From CAWHJN01 sp963829705 (GTDB lineage: Bacteria > Bacteroidota > Rhodothermia > Rhodothermales > BA12), in contig CAWHJN010000001.1 in the NCBI GenBank assembly GCA_963829705.1, positions 682,001 through 746,000 of the forward strand: 64,000 bases of DNA, in the 5' to 3' direction. Under the pieces are notes generated by a model. It was not told where the DNA came from. It saw only the letters and a program-made list of their open reading frames with translations, and searched no databases. Positions 37,197 to 49,916 of the stretch are shown here, one piece after another (position 1 is the stretch's first letter; each line of letters starts with the position of its first letter). Made by a program: the position numbers and the translations under genes.

Positions 37197-38778
37197 ATGC
37201 TCTGTGGACAGCACCTTCTCGCGGGCATGTGGACGAGCGAGGCACCGGGCACGTTCTCGGGCATCGACGCGCGCACCGGCGAGGCGTTGGAGCCGCTCTT
37301 CCCTGAGGCCACACCCGAGGAAATCGACCGGGCGATGCACGCCGCGCAGGAGGCCTTCGAGGCAGACCGCGACGCGACGCCCGAACAGCGCGCCCGCCTG
37401 CTCGACGCCATCGCCACCGCCCTCGACGCGCTGGGAGACGCGTTGACCGCGCGCGTGACGGCAGAAACGGCGCTGCCCGAGGGGCGCGTCGTGGGCGAGC
37501 GTGGACGCACGACGGCGCAACTCCGCATGTTCGCCCGCGTCGTCCGCGACGGCGCGTGGGTGGATGCCCGCATCGACCGACCTCAGCCCGACCGTACGCC
37601 CGTTCCCAAGCCCGATCTTCGCCGGATGCTCGTCCCACTCGGGCCAGTCGCCGTGTTCGGGGCGAGCAACTTTCCGCTCGCGTTTTCCGTCGCGGGCGGC
37701 GACACGGCTTCGGCGCTGGCGGCGGGCTGCCCGGTCGTCGTCAAGGCGCACCCGGCGCATCCGGGCACGTCGGAACTCGTGGCGCAGGCCGTCGCCGGGG
37801 CCGTCGAAAAGTCCGGATTTCATCCGGGCACGTTCTCGCTGCTGCATGGCAAAACGCCCACCACGAGCATCGCGCTCGTCGAGCATCCGCTGACGCGGGC
37901 CGTCGGCTTCACCGGCTCGCTGCGTGCCGGGCGGGCGCTGTTCGACGCCGCCGCCGCGCGCCCGCATCCCATCCCCGTCTACGCCGAGATGGGCAGCACC
38001 AACCCCGTCTTCGTCCTGCCGGATGCCCTCGAAGAACGGGGCGAGCAGATCGCGCGCGGGCTGGCGCAGTCGGTGACGGTGGGCGCAGGGCAGTTCTGCA
38101 CGTGCCCCGGCCTCGTCTTCGCCGTCGAAGGCGAGGCGCTCGATGCGTTTCTCGACGTGCTCACGGGCGAGGTGTCCGGCCTCGAACCGTTCACGCTGCT
38201 GCACGCGGGCATCCGCGAGGGGTTCGAAAACGGACTGGAACGCTGGCGCGCGGATGGCGCGTTGGAAACCCTCGCCATCCAACAGGGCGGCGACGGCGCG
38301 GCAGCACGCGGCACCGTTTTTACCACGACGCTCGACGCCTTTCTCGCACACGACGCGCTGCACGGCGAGGTCTTCGGCCCGGCCACGCTCGTCGTCCGCT
38401 GCCCGGACGCAGCAGCACTGCGCCGGGCCGCACGCCACCTCGACGGCACACTGACGGCCACGCTGCCACGGCACCAACGCCGACTTCGCCGCGCACGCCG
38501 ACCTGCTGCCCTATCTCCAGGACAAAGCCGGTCGCCTCATTGCCAACGGCTTCCCGACGGGCGTGGAGGTGTGCGACGCGATGCACCACGGCGGCCCCTA
38601 CCCCGCCACGACCGACGCCCGCAGCACGTCGGTGGGCACGGCGGCCATCGAGCGGTGGGCGCGGCCCGTCGCGTTCCAAAGCATGCCCGAAACGCTCCTG
38701 CCACCCGCCCTCCGCGACGACAACCCGCTCGGCCTCTGGCGCACGGTGGACGGCCATTTCACCCGCGACGCGCTCTGA
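37197..38778 (+). pseudogene. 2-oxoglutarate semialdehyde dehydrogenase gene with one +1 frameshift
   Basis: The first frame encodes an aldehyde dehydrogenase with GASNFPLAFSVAGGDTASAL, VGFTGSLRAGRALF, the catalytic Glu in YAEMGSTNP and the catalytic Cys in GAGQFCTCPG. It breaks near 38466, where CTGCCACGGC replaces the expected CTGCACGGC (one extra C). The next frame continues HGTNADFAAHADLLPYLQDK through LIANGFPTGVEV and HHGGPYPATTD to the stop at 38776-38778. Joined, the two parts give about 526 residues, the right length for the enzyme that oxidises 2-oxoglutarate semialdehyde to 2-oxoglutarate. It may be recent decay or a sequence error. Confidence 0.82.
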
Positions 38779-38792
38779 CTTCCCGGACGAGA

Positions 38793-38930
38793 CGTGCCGT
38801 GACAGATCCCTACGGTCGGGGTCGCATTCGGGCAACCATGTTGCCGGGCGCAGCACGCGGCGCCGCTACCCCTTCGATCTCGCGTTCCTCTCCCCGTTCC
38901 GCTTTCCGCGTTCCACTCTACACCTTCCCC
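38793..38930. repeat. Composite repeat region before the hydroxyproline epimerase
   Basis: It contains CGTGCCGTGACAGATCCC-TACGG (38793-38815), a GGGCGCAGCACGCGGCGCC-GCTAC arm (38846-38869), CCCTTCGATCTCGC, and then pyrimidine repeats GTTCCTCTCCCCGTTCCGC and TTTCCGCGTTCCACTC that run to the ATG. The order matches the regions before 9358, 2058 and (on the minus strand) 46000. Confidence 0.6.
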
Positions 38931-39929
38931 ATGCGTCACACCTTTTCCTGCATCGACGCGCACACGTGCGGCAATCCGGTGCGGGTGGTCGTGGGAGGCG
39001 CGCCGTTTCTGGAAGGGGCGACGATGCGCGAGCGGCGGGCGCATTTTCTGGCTACTCACGACTGGATGCGGACGGCGCTGATGTTCGAGCCGCGCGGCCA
39101 CGCGCTGATGTCGGGCTCGATGCTGTTTCCGCCGACGCGTGCGGACTGTGACGTGGCGATCCTCTTTATCGAGACGAGCGGATGCCTGCCCATGTGCGGC
39201 CACGGCACCATCGGCACAGTGACGGTGATGATCGAGCACGGCCTCGTCCGCCCGAAAGAACCCGGACTGCTGCGCCTCGACACGCCCGCCGGGGTCGTGG
39301 AGGCACGGTATGTGGAGGAGAACGGGCGCGTCGCATCCGTCCGGCTCGTCAACGTGCCGTCGTTTCTGGCGGCGGAAGGGCTCACGGTCGACTGCCCCGA
39401 CCTCGGCCCGCTGACGGTCGACGTGGCCTACGGCGGGAATTTCTACGCCATCGTCGATCCGCAGGAAAACTACCGGGACCTCGCGCATCACACCGCCGCC
39501 GATCTGCTGCGCTGGAGTCCCTCCGTGCGCGAGAGCCTCAACGCTGCGCATACGTTCGTCCATCCCGAGCACCCGACGATCTGCGGCCTCAGCCACGTGC
39601 TGTGGACGGGCGCGCCGACACAGCCCGGCGCGGACGCCCGCAACGCCGTTTTTTACGGCGACGCTGCCATCGACCGGTCGCCCTGCGGCACGGGCACGTC
39701 GGCGCGCATGGCGCAGCGGGCGGCGAAAGGCTTGCTCAAGGAAGGCGACACGTTCGTCCACGAGAGCATCATCGGCAGTCTTTTCACGGGGCGCGTCGAG
39801 CGCACGACGAAGGTGAGCGACCGTCCCGCCATCGTGCCGAGCATCGAAGGCTGGGCGCGCGTGACGGGCTTCAACACTGTTTTCGTGGACGACGACGACC
39901 CGTACGCCCACGGCTTCCTCGTGACCTGA
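38931..39929 (+). CDS. 4-hydroxyproline 2-epimerase
   Basis: The 332-residue proline-racemase-family enzyme starts FSCIDAHTCGNPVRVVVGG. Both catalytic cysteines are present: MCGHGTIGT and PCGTGTSARMA. Two cysteines mark an epimerase or racemase; the related dehydratases have Thr in place of one. The reaction is trans-4-hydroxy-L-proline to cis-4-hydroxy-D-proline, the first step of the pathway encoded around it. The ATG at 38931 follows a pyrimidine-rich leader. Its stop overlaps the next ATG by one base. Hydroxyproline is abundant in collagen, which fits a protein-degrading lifestyle. Confidence 0.9.
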   Translation: MRHTFSCIDAHTCGNPVRVVVGGAPFLEGATMRERRAHFLATHDWMRTALMFEPRGHALMSGSMLFPPTRADCDVAILFIETSGCLPMCGHGTIGTVTVMIEHGLVRPKEPGLLRLDTPAGVVEARYVEENGRVASVRLVNVPSFLAAEGLTVDCPDLGPLTVDVAYGGNFYAIVDPQENYRDLAHHTAADLLRWSPSVRESLNAAHTFVHPEHPTICGLSHVLWTGAPTQPGADARNAVFYGDAAIDRSPCGTGTSARMAQRAAKGLLKEGDTFVHESIIGSLFTGRVERTTKVSDRPAIVPSIEGWARVTGFNTVFVDDDDPYAHGFLVT

Positions 39930-41163
39930 TGGCAGCATCCAGAGACGTACTCGTCGTCGGCGCGGGCGCGGTGGGCCTGTGCATCGCCCTCGACCTCCAG
40001 AAAGCCGGGCACCGGGTGACCGTGCTGACGCGCGACAGGATCGGCGTAGGCGCATCGGCGGGCAACGCGGGGATGCTGGCGGTGAGTTTGTTCACCCCGC
40101 TCGCCGCGCCGGGCGTCGTGGCGCAGGGGCTGCGGTGGCTGTTCAACCCGGAGAGCCCGTTCCACATCCGCCCGCGCCTCGACCGCGACCTGATGCGGTG
40201 GCTGTGGACGTTCCGCCAGCACGCCAACGAGCAGCACGTCGCCCGCTCCACGCCCGTGCTCCGCGATCTGAGCCTGGCGAGCGTGCGGGCCTTTGCCGCG
40301 CTTCCAGGACGAAATCGGCCCCATCGGCTTCGAGGAATCCGGCCTGCTGATGGTCTACCGCACCGACGCCAAGCGCGCCGACCATCTCGCCCTCGCCACC
40401 CGCGCCGAGGCTGCCGGGCTGACACGTCGAACGCCTCGACCGCGACGCGCTCTTCGCACGCGAGCCCAACCTGCGGACGCCCGCCGAGGGCGCGATCTTT
40501 TTCAAAGAGGACGGGCGCGTGGATTCCGACGCGCTCCTCGCCAGGTTGAAAGACGCGCTCGTGGCTCGCGGCGTCGAGATCCGCGAAAACGTGACCGTCG
40601 AACGTCTCGTCGCGCGCAGCGGCCAGATCGTCCGCGTGCAGACGACCGACGACGCATTCGAGGCCGACGAGATCGTCGTGGCGGCAGGCGCGTGGACGCC
40701 CGTGCTGGCGCGCGGCGTGGGCGTGCGGATTCCCGTGCAGCCCGCCAAAGGCTACAGCATCACCCTGCCCGCCCCGCCCGATGCGCCGCGCATTCCGCTC
40801 CTCATGGCCGAGGAAAAAGCCACCGTGACGCCAATGCTCGGGAAGCTGCGCTTTACCGGTACGCTCGCCCTCACCGGCTTCGACGCCTCCGTCGATGCGC
40901 GCCGCGCCGCCGTGCTCGAACGCCTCGCCCGCGCCTACTGCCCCGATGCCGATGTGTCCGACGCAGGCGTGTGGTCGGGCTTCCGCCCCGCCTCGCCCGA
41001 CGGCCTGCCCATCGTGGGCCGCAGCCCGCGGCACCGCAACCTGATCTTCGCTACCGGCCACGGCATGATGGGCGTCACGCTCGCGCCCGTCACCGGTGCC
41101 CTCGTCGCCGCTCTGATCGACGGCCACGTGCCGCCCGCGGCCCTGCGCGTGGATCGGTTTTGA
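39929..41163 (+). pseudogene. D-hydroxyproline dehydrogenase (DAAO family) gene with two +1 frameshifts
   Basis: The first frame has the FAD motif VLVVGAGAVGLCIALDLQKA and ends in sense near 40304, where an extra C makes CTTCCAGGAC. The second frame gives QDEIGPIGFEESGLLMVYRT to about 40422, where an extra A stands before CACGTCGAA. The third frame runs from HVERLDRDALFAREPNLRTP through VAAGAWTPVLARGVG and ASPDGLPIVG to the stop at 41161-41163. Joined, the parts read as an uninterrupted FAD-dependent amino-acid dehydrogenase of about 410 residues, the second step of hydroxyproline breakdown. As written, no full-length protein can be made. Confidence 0.82.
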
Positions 41164-41194
41164 GGTGGGAGGTTCGCGCCTGGGTTCCCACCTC
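41162..41194. terminator. Hairpin between the dehydrogenase and der
   Basis: GAGGTGGGA (41162-41170) pairs perfectly with TCCCACCTC (41186-41194). It overlaps the stop codon of the plus-strand gene and lies 20 bases past the der stop. It is followed by CAAAACGCCAATCTCCAACC, the same end seen near 26030. It probably stops transcription between the convergent genes and belongs to the AGGTTGGAG repeat family. Confidence 0.6.
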
Positions 41195-41214
41195 AAAACG
41201 CCAATCTCCAACCG

Positions 41215-42516
41215 CTATTTCTGCTTGAACACCAGCGTCAGCGGGACGCCTTCGAAGCCGAACTTCTCGCGCAGCCGGTTTTCCAGAAAGCGCCGGTAGC
41301 TCTCGTTGACGCCCTTCGGGAAGTTGCAGAAAAACGCGACGACGGGCGGCGTGTCGCGCACCTGCGTGGCGTACTTGATCTTGACGAGGTGGCCGCGGTA
41401 CGACGGCGGGTTGTGCGCGGCGAGCGCCTCGTCGAGAAACTCGTTGAGCTTGCTCGTCGACACGCGCTTCTGCCGCTCGTCGGCCACGGCAATGGCCTGC
41501 TCCAGCACCCGATGCACGCGCTGCTTGGTGAGCGCCGACACGAACAGCACGGGCACGTACGAGAGCGTCTGCAACCGGTCGTGGATGCGCGCCGCGTAGT
41601 CGCGCGACGTGTTCGTCTCTTTGTCCACCAGGTCCCACTTGTTGACGACGATGACGATGCCTTTTTTCGCCAGTTCAGCCTCTTTGAGGACTTTGATGTC
41701 CTGCGACTCCAGGCCCGTCTGCCCGTCAAGCATCAGCACGGCCACGTCGCACGACTCGATGGCGCGCTGCGTGCGGATGGCCGAGTAGAACTCGATGTTC
41801 TCCGTCACCCGCGACTTGCGGCGCAGGCCGGCGGTGTCCACGAGCATCACGTCGCGCCCGTGCCACTTGAGCGGCGCGTCGATGCTGTCGCGCGTCGTCC
41901 CGGCAATCTCGGTGACGATGGTGCGGTCTTCGCCGAGGAGCGCGTTCGTCAAACTCGACTTGCCCACGTTGGGCCGCCCGATAATGGCGATCCGCAGCGG
42001 CGCGTCTTCCTCGACCTCGGGCACGTCGGGCAGCGCTTCGACGAGCGCATCCAACAACTCGCCCGTGCCCGAGCCGTTGATGGACGAGATCGGGTAGATT
42101 TCGCCTAGCCCGAGGTTGTAAAACTCCGTCGCTTCCAGCCGCCGCGCCGGGTTGTCGCTCTTGTTGGCGGCGAGGAAGACGGGCGTATCCGACTTGCGGA
42201 GGATGCCCGCCATCTCGCTGTCGAGGTCGGTGATGCCCGTGAGCACGTCCACGACGAAGATCACCGCGTCGGCTTCGTCGAGCGCGATCTGCACCTGCTC
42301 GCGGATGGCGGCTTCGAAACGGTCGGCGGAGCGCGGCACGTAGCCGCCGGTGTCCACCACGTCAAACGATTTGCCGTTCCACAGCGCGTCGCCGTAGACG
42401 CGGTCGCGCGTGACGCCCGGCTCGTCGTGGACGATGCTCTGGCGCGTTTCCGTGAGTCGGTTGAAGAACGTGGATTTGCCGACGTTCGGGCGGCCTACGA
42501 TGGCGACGAGGGGCAT
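41215..42516 (-). CDS. der: Ribosome biogenesis GTPase Der
   Basis: Two tandem GTPase domains identify Der/EngA: GRPNVGKSTFFNRLTETRQ at the N-terminus and GRPNVGKSSLTNALLGEDR near residue 180, with DTGGY/DTAGL and NKSD/NKWD motifs in each and a KH-like C-terminal domain. It acts in assembly of the 50S ribosomal subunit. Length is 433 residues. I use the ATG at 42516, where homology starts. The leader on the coding strand is CAACCAACCATCCAACG plus AACCATCCATCC, part of a GGTTGG-type repeat. Confidence 0.95.
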   Translation of the reverse strand: MPLVAIVGRPNVGKSTFFNRLTETRQSIVHDEPGVTRDRVYGDALWNGKSFDVVDTGGYVPRSADRFEAAIREQVQIALDEADAVIFVVDVLTGITDLDSEMAGILRKSDTPVFLAANKSDNPARRLEATEFYNLGLGEIYPISSINGSGTGELLDALVEALPDVPEVEEDAPLRIAIIGRPNVGKSSLTNALLGEDRTIVTEIAGTTRDSIDAPLKWHGRDVMLVDTAGLRRKSRVTENIEFYSAIRTQRAIESCDVAVLMLDGQTGLESQDIKVLKEAELAKKGIVIVVNKWDLVDKETNTSRDYAARIHDRLQTLSYVPVLFVSALTKQRVHRVLEQAIAVADERQKRVSTSKLNEFLDEALAAHNPPSYRGHLVKIKYATQVRDTPPVVAFFCNFPKGVNESYRRFLENRLREKFGFEGVPLTLVFKQK

Positions 42517-42620
42517 GGGGAGTTTGTTGGATGGATGGTTCGTTGGATGGTTGGTTGAATCACTGCCAGCCTCAGCCATCTAACCAACAGCGAACGCAGG
42601 GAGCGAAACCAACCAGCGGC
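42517..42620. repeat. GGTTGG/CCAACC repeat region before der
   Basis: GGATGGATGGTTCGTTGGAT and GGTTGGTTG (42529-42557) face CCATCTAACCAAC (42586-42598) and CCAACCAGCGGCGAGG, with AGCGAACGCAGGGAGCG between. Similar blocks lie at 58207-58272, 63884-63953, 43500-43580, 26381-26411 and 56970-57020. No gene was recognised. Confidence 0.6.
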
Positions 42621-42636
42621 GAGGTAAAGCCGAGTC

Positions 42637-43452
42637 TTATCCCCGCTCCTTCACTTCCAGATACAGCGCTCGGAACAGCATGAACGCCGCCTGCGCGGTT
42701 TCCTGCGTGAACCAGTAGTTGACGCCCGCGCCCACGGCCGCGCCCGCAATCGGGATGGCCTGGAGGATTTTGTGGCTCATGATGCCCTTGGCGATCTCGC
42801 GCGGCAGGTGCCGGTTCTGGTCGCGGAACGTGCCTGAGACGCGGCCCCGGTACGGCGTGTCGCGGGCGAGCGCGGCGGCGGCGACGGAGATTTCGCGCAG
42901 CGCCTCGTTGCGGCTCTCGCGGCTTTCACTCGCGGCGACGTTCCAGATCGACAGCACCAGCGGGCGATAATCTGGCCCTTTCATCGGGAAGCCGTACGCC
43001 GCGCCGATTTGCTGAATCAGCCGCAGGTTGATGGTGAACAGGAGCGGGATGTCGGCGGCGAGCAGGAACGCCCCGCCCAGCCCCGCCCCGCCGCCCTCGA
43101 CGGCCGCGAGAATCGAGTTCTCGGCGAACAGGGATTTCGCGTAGGCGTCGAGGTCTTCGAGCGAAGCCTTCCGCAGGTCTTCCACCGTCGCGGCCTCGAT
43201 GCCGCGCTTGCGGAGCGCGCCGAGGATGAGGTTGGGGTCGTACGTCCACTCACTGGCGTCGTTGAGCAGACCCAGAAACTTCTCGATGGCCCCGCTCGCC
43301 TGCTCCATCATCTCCGGCGGCACGGTCTTCTCGACGGCCCAGTCCACGGGCTTCATCGCCCAGTTGACGGCCTGCTTGAGCATGGAAGGTTCGGCGTGCT
43401 GCCATTTCTCGATCTCGCGCTGGACGTTGCGTTCGTAGTCGGTAAGTCGCAT
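42637..43452 (-). CDS. EcsC family protein
   Basis: A 271-residue protein with the EcsC-family pattern: KPVDWAVEKTVPPEMMEQAS near the start, then GGGAGLGGAFLLAADIPLLF, LIQQIGAAYGFPM and a Gly/Ala-rich hydrophobic segment (IPIAGAAVGAGVNYW) near the C-terminus. EcsC was named for an ABC-transporter-linked gene in Bacillus, but its biochemical role is not settled. The start at 43452 matches the homology; the open frame further upstream is repeat-derived. The protein is probably membrane-associated. No transporter genes adjoin it. Confidence 0.8.
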   Translation of the reverse strand: MRLTDYERNVQREIEKWQHAEPSMLKQAVNWAMKPVDWAVEKTVPPEMMEQASGAIEKFLGLLNDASEWTYDPNLILGALRKRGIEAATVEDLRKASLEDLDAYAKSLFAENSILAAVEGGGAGLGGAFLLAADIPLLFTINLRLIQQIGAAYGFPMKGPDYRPLVLSIWNVAASESRESRNEALREISVAAAALARDTPYRGRVSGTFRDQNRHLPREIAKGIMSHKILQAIPIAGAAVGAGVNYWFTQETAQAAFMLFRALYLEVKERG

Positions 43453-43581
43453 GAAAGGGAGGCTGTTGCAGAAGTAGGTGAGCGGCGTACGCGGGGACAG
43501 GGGGTTAGTTGAGTACACTCGCTACCGGTCCACTACCAGCGAGCCGAACTACCCACAACCAACGGCGAGCCAGAAGCGAGG

Positions 43582-45063
<1,482 letters not shown>

Positions 45064-45124
45064 GTGGGGTACAGGTAGGGGCGTCGCCAATATACGCGGC
45101 AGGCGCGTCGGCGAGTCCGGCGCG

Positions 45125-46000
45125 TCAGCCGATGAGCAGCAACCCCAGCGCGCCGACGGCGAAGCAGTAGAACGCGAAGTATTGCAGCGCCCGCTTCTGC
45201 ACGAGCACCACGACGGCGCGGATGGCGAAGATGCCCGATACGTACGCCACGAGCGTCCCGATGGCGAGCGGGAGCGCGGCGACGGTCATGCCTACCTCCA
45301 GCATTTCCAGCGTTTTGAGCAGCGTCGCGCCCAGCACGACGGGCAGCAGCATCAGAAACGAGAAGTCGGCGGCTTCCTTGCGATCCACGTTCTGGTAGAT
45401 GGCCGCGCAGATCGTCGAGCCGCTCCGCGAGATACCGGGGATGAGCGCGCACGACTGCGCGATGCCGATGACAAACGCTTTCAGGGGCGAGAGCACCCCG
45501 TCGGGTGCAGGGCGCAGCCGGGTGAGCAGCAGCAGCACGCCCGTCACGAGCAGCATCCCGGAGGCGAAGTGCGGATCGCTGAAGGCGGCTTCGAGGGGGT
45601 CTTTGAACAACACGTACGCGATGCCCGTGGGCACCATCGTGATGAGCACGTAGAGCGCCACGCGCAGCGACGGCACCGGCCCACCCGACGCCTCGGGCAC
45701 GTCGTACGTGATCGTGTCGCCTCGTGCCTTTTCGATCCTGCCGGGCCGCAGCGCCTCTTTCCACGCGCCGACGTTCGTGAGCGCCGAGAACGCATCGCCG
45801 AGGATGCGGACGATGCGTTTCCAGTACACCGTCAGGATCGACAGCGCCGTGCCGAAGTGGACGAACACCTCGAACGTCACGTCGCTGTTCGTGAGGCCGA
45901 GCAGGTACTCGCCCAGCACCAGATGGCCGGACGACGAGATGGGCAGGAATTCAGCCAGCCCCTGCACGAGGCCCAGAACAGCGGCTTGCCACCAGGACAT
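45125..46000 (-). CDS. uppP: Undecaprenyl-diphosphatase (BacA type)
   Basis: An integral membrane enzyme of 291 residues that recycles undecaprenyl diphosphate for cell-wall synthesis. The motifs are GLAEFLPISSSGHLVLGEY and PGISRSGSTICAA, with about eight helices. A loop insertion after residue 70 (GRIEKARGDTITYDVPEASG) is longer than in Escherichia coli but occurs in relatives. The ATG at 46000 is preceded on the coding strand by tandem ACTCGACACTCGACATTCG repeats. Confidence 0.93.
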   Translation of the reverse strand: MSWWQAAVLGLVQGLAEFLPISSSGHLVLGEYLLGLTNSDVTFEVFVHFGTALSILTVYWKRIVRILGDAFSALTNVGAWKEALRPGRIEKARGDTITYDVPEASGGPVPSLRVALYVLITMVPTGIAYVLFKDPLEAAFSDPHFASGMLLVTGVLLLLTRLRPAPDGVLSPLKAFVIGIAQSCALIPGISRSGSTICAAIYQNVDRKEAADFSFLMLLPVVLGATLLKTLEMLEVGMTVAALPLAIGTLVAYVSGIFAIRAVVVLVQKRALQYFAFYCFAVGALGLLLIG

Positions 46001-46199
46001 AGGAGTATCGAGTTGCGAATGTCGAGTGTCGAGTAGGGGGGCACTTTATCGCACCCTGTGCGCATCGCTGCCCTGAGCAGACGGCCCAAAGATCGCCCAT
46101 TGCCGCCGCGGCGTTCGTGAAGCGTAGGGGCGCAATGAAGTGCGCCCGATGCCCTGACGCATGGCTTATGTGCAGGGGCGTGCCGCGGTGTCCCTACGG
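46001..46199. repeat. GTAGGG hairpin element plus ACTCGAC tandem repeat before uppP
   Basis: GTAGGGGCGCA...TGCGCCC (46124-46147) and CGTGCCGCGGTGTCCCTACG (46179-46198) form the two ends of a 75-bp element with inverted GTAGGG/CCCTAC termini. Closer to uppP, 46001-46036 read on the minus strand as CTACTCGACACTCGACATTC then GCAACTCGATACTCCT, just before the ATG. The order matches the other three composite regions. No gene was recognised. Confidence 0.65.
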
Positions 46200-46224
46200 A
46201 TTCGGCCCGGCGATATGGTACCCG

Positions 46225-46656
46225 TCACAGCGGCTTCTCGAAGCGCAGGCGGTAATCGCGGTAGGCGCTGTTGAAGTCCGCGCGCGTGAGTTTGAAGCCC
46301 TCGTGCAGCGCCAGGATGGTCATGCCGGGGTCGCGGTTGGGAAACGTGTCGAAGGTGAGGCGCTGGTAGCCCAGCGCGCGGGCGTCGTCCTGCATCGCGT
46401 AGAGCAGCGCCCGAGCGATGCCTTTGCGCCGGTGGCTTTCGAGCACGCCGCCCTTCGCCGAGTAGTAGGAAAACCGGTTTTCGCGGTAGCCCACCTTGAA
46501 GCCCACCGGCACGTCATCCACATAGGCGAGGTACATCAGCAAGTCCTCTCGCTCGAATGTGTTGATGATGCGGTCTTCGTCGAAGATCGACTTGTTGAGC
46601 GGGCGCAGCACGTCGAGTTGGCCGAAGCCGATGGGCTGGATGCGCGGCGCGGACAT
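46225..46656 (-). CDS. GNAT family N-acetyltransferase
   Basis: The 143-residue protein has the acetyl-CoA-binding pattern VLESHRRKGIARALLYAMQD, a variant of the (Q/R)xxGx(G/A) motif with RRKGIA. Upstream strands (YLAYVDDVPVGFKVGYRENR) and the C-terminal FPNRDPGMTILALHEGFKLT complete the GNAT fold. It transfers an acetyl group to an unknown amine. It lies downstream of acnA on the same strand, separated by a perfect 12-bp hairpin that probably ends the acnA transcript. Confidence 0.85.
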   Translation of the reverse strand: MSAPRIQPIGFGQLDVLRPLNKSIFDEDRIINTFEREDLLMYLAYVDDVPVGFKVGYRENRFSYYSAKGGVLESHRRKGIARALLYAMQDDARALGYQRLTFDTFPNRDPGMTILALHEGFKLTRADFNSAYRDYRLRFEKPL

Positions 46657-46702
46657 GAGGAGGGACGGATGGAAACGGGCATCAGACCTTCTCGCCTTTC
46701 GG

Positions 46703-46730
46703 ACGGTCCCCCTCGTGTGAGGGGGACCGT
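46703..46730. terminator. Perfect 12-bp hairpin between acnA and the GNAT gene
   Basis: ACGGTCCCCCTC (46703-46714) and GAGGGGGACCGT (46719-46730) are exact inverted repeats around GTGT. There is no T-run, so it may be a repeat element, an mRNA-end stabiliser or a weak terminator for acnA rather than a classical one. Confidence 0.6.
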
Positions 46731-46760
46731 GAGCAGAGCGAACGAGGGGTCAGGAGAACA

Positions 46761-49499
<2,739 letters not shown>

Positions 49500-49916
49500 A
49501 TCGAGATGGGGTGAGTGGGCGTTCGCGTCGGAAGAAGGCTGTAAACGGCTCGGAAGGAGGCTTGGTTCGGCAGCGCACTGCACGCCGTGAATGGGCCGCC
49601 CCGGTCAGAAGGAGTAACAACTTTCGCACACCACATGCGCCGGAGGCGCTTGCAGGTTAACCGGGCCGTACCTACGCTGCTTCAGCACCTCACGCACCCG
49701 ACGCGGCCACCGGCTTTTTTGTTGGTACCGGTCGCTTCACGGCTCGTGTCTGATCTGCGAAGCTCCCTGAGTTCAGGAGCGCCACGGTTGGACCACGGTT
49801 GTTTGCAAGAAGAGTCCGCCGGGCGTACGTGAAGAGGTATAGGGAACGACGCTGGATGGGCAGGAACGGCTTCGTCTCGTAGCGAGAGTACTCATCACTC
49901 TCATCCCTCTACATCC
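49500..49916. other. 417-bp divergent intergenic region
   Basis: This gap separates acnA (minus) from the T9SS propeller gene (plus). I see no coding or RNA gene in it. CACCGGC-TTTTTTG lies near 49710-49727 but lacks a convincing stem. The last 30 bases (ACTCATCACTCTCATCCCTC then TACATCC) form the pyrimidine-rich leader of the plus-strand gene. Both promoters must be here, but no exact TAnnTTTG was found. Confidence 0.5.
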
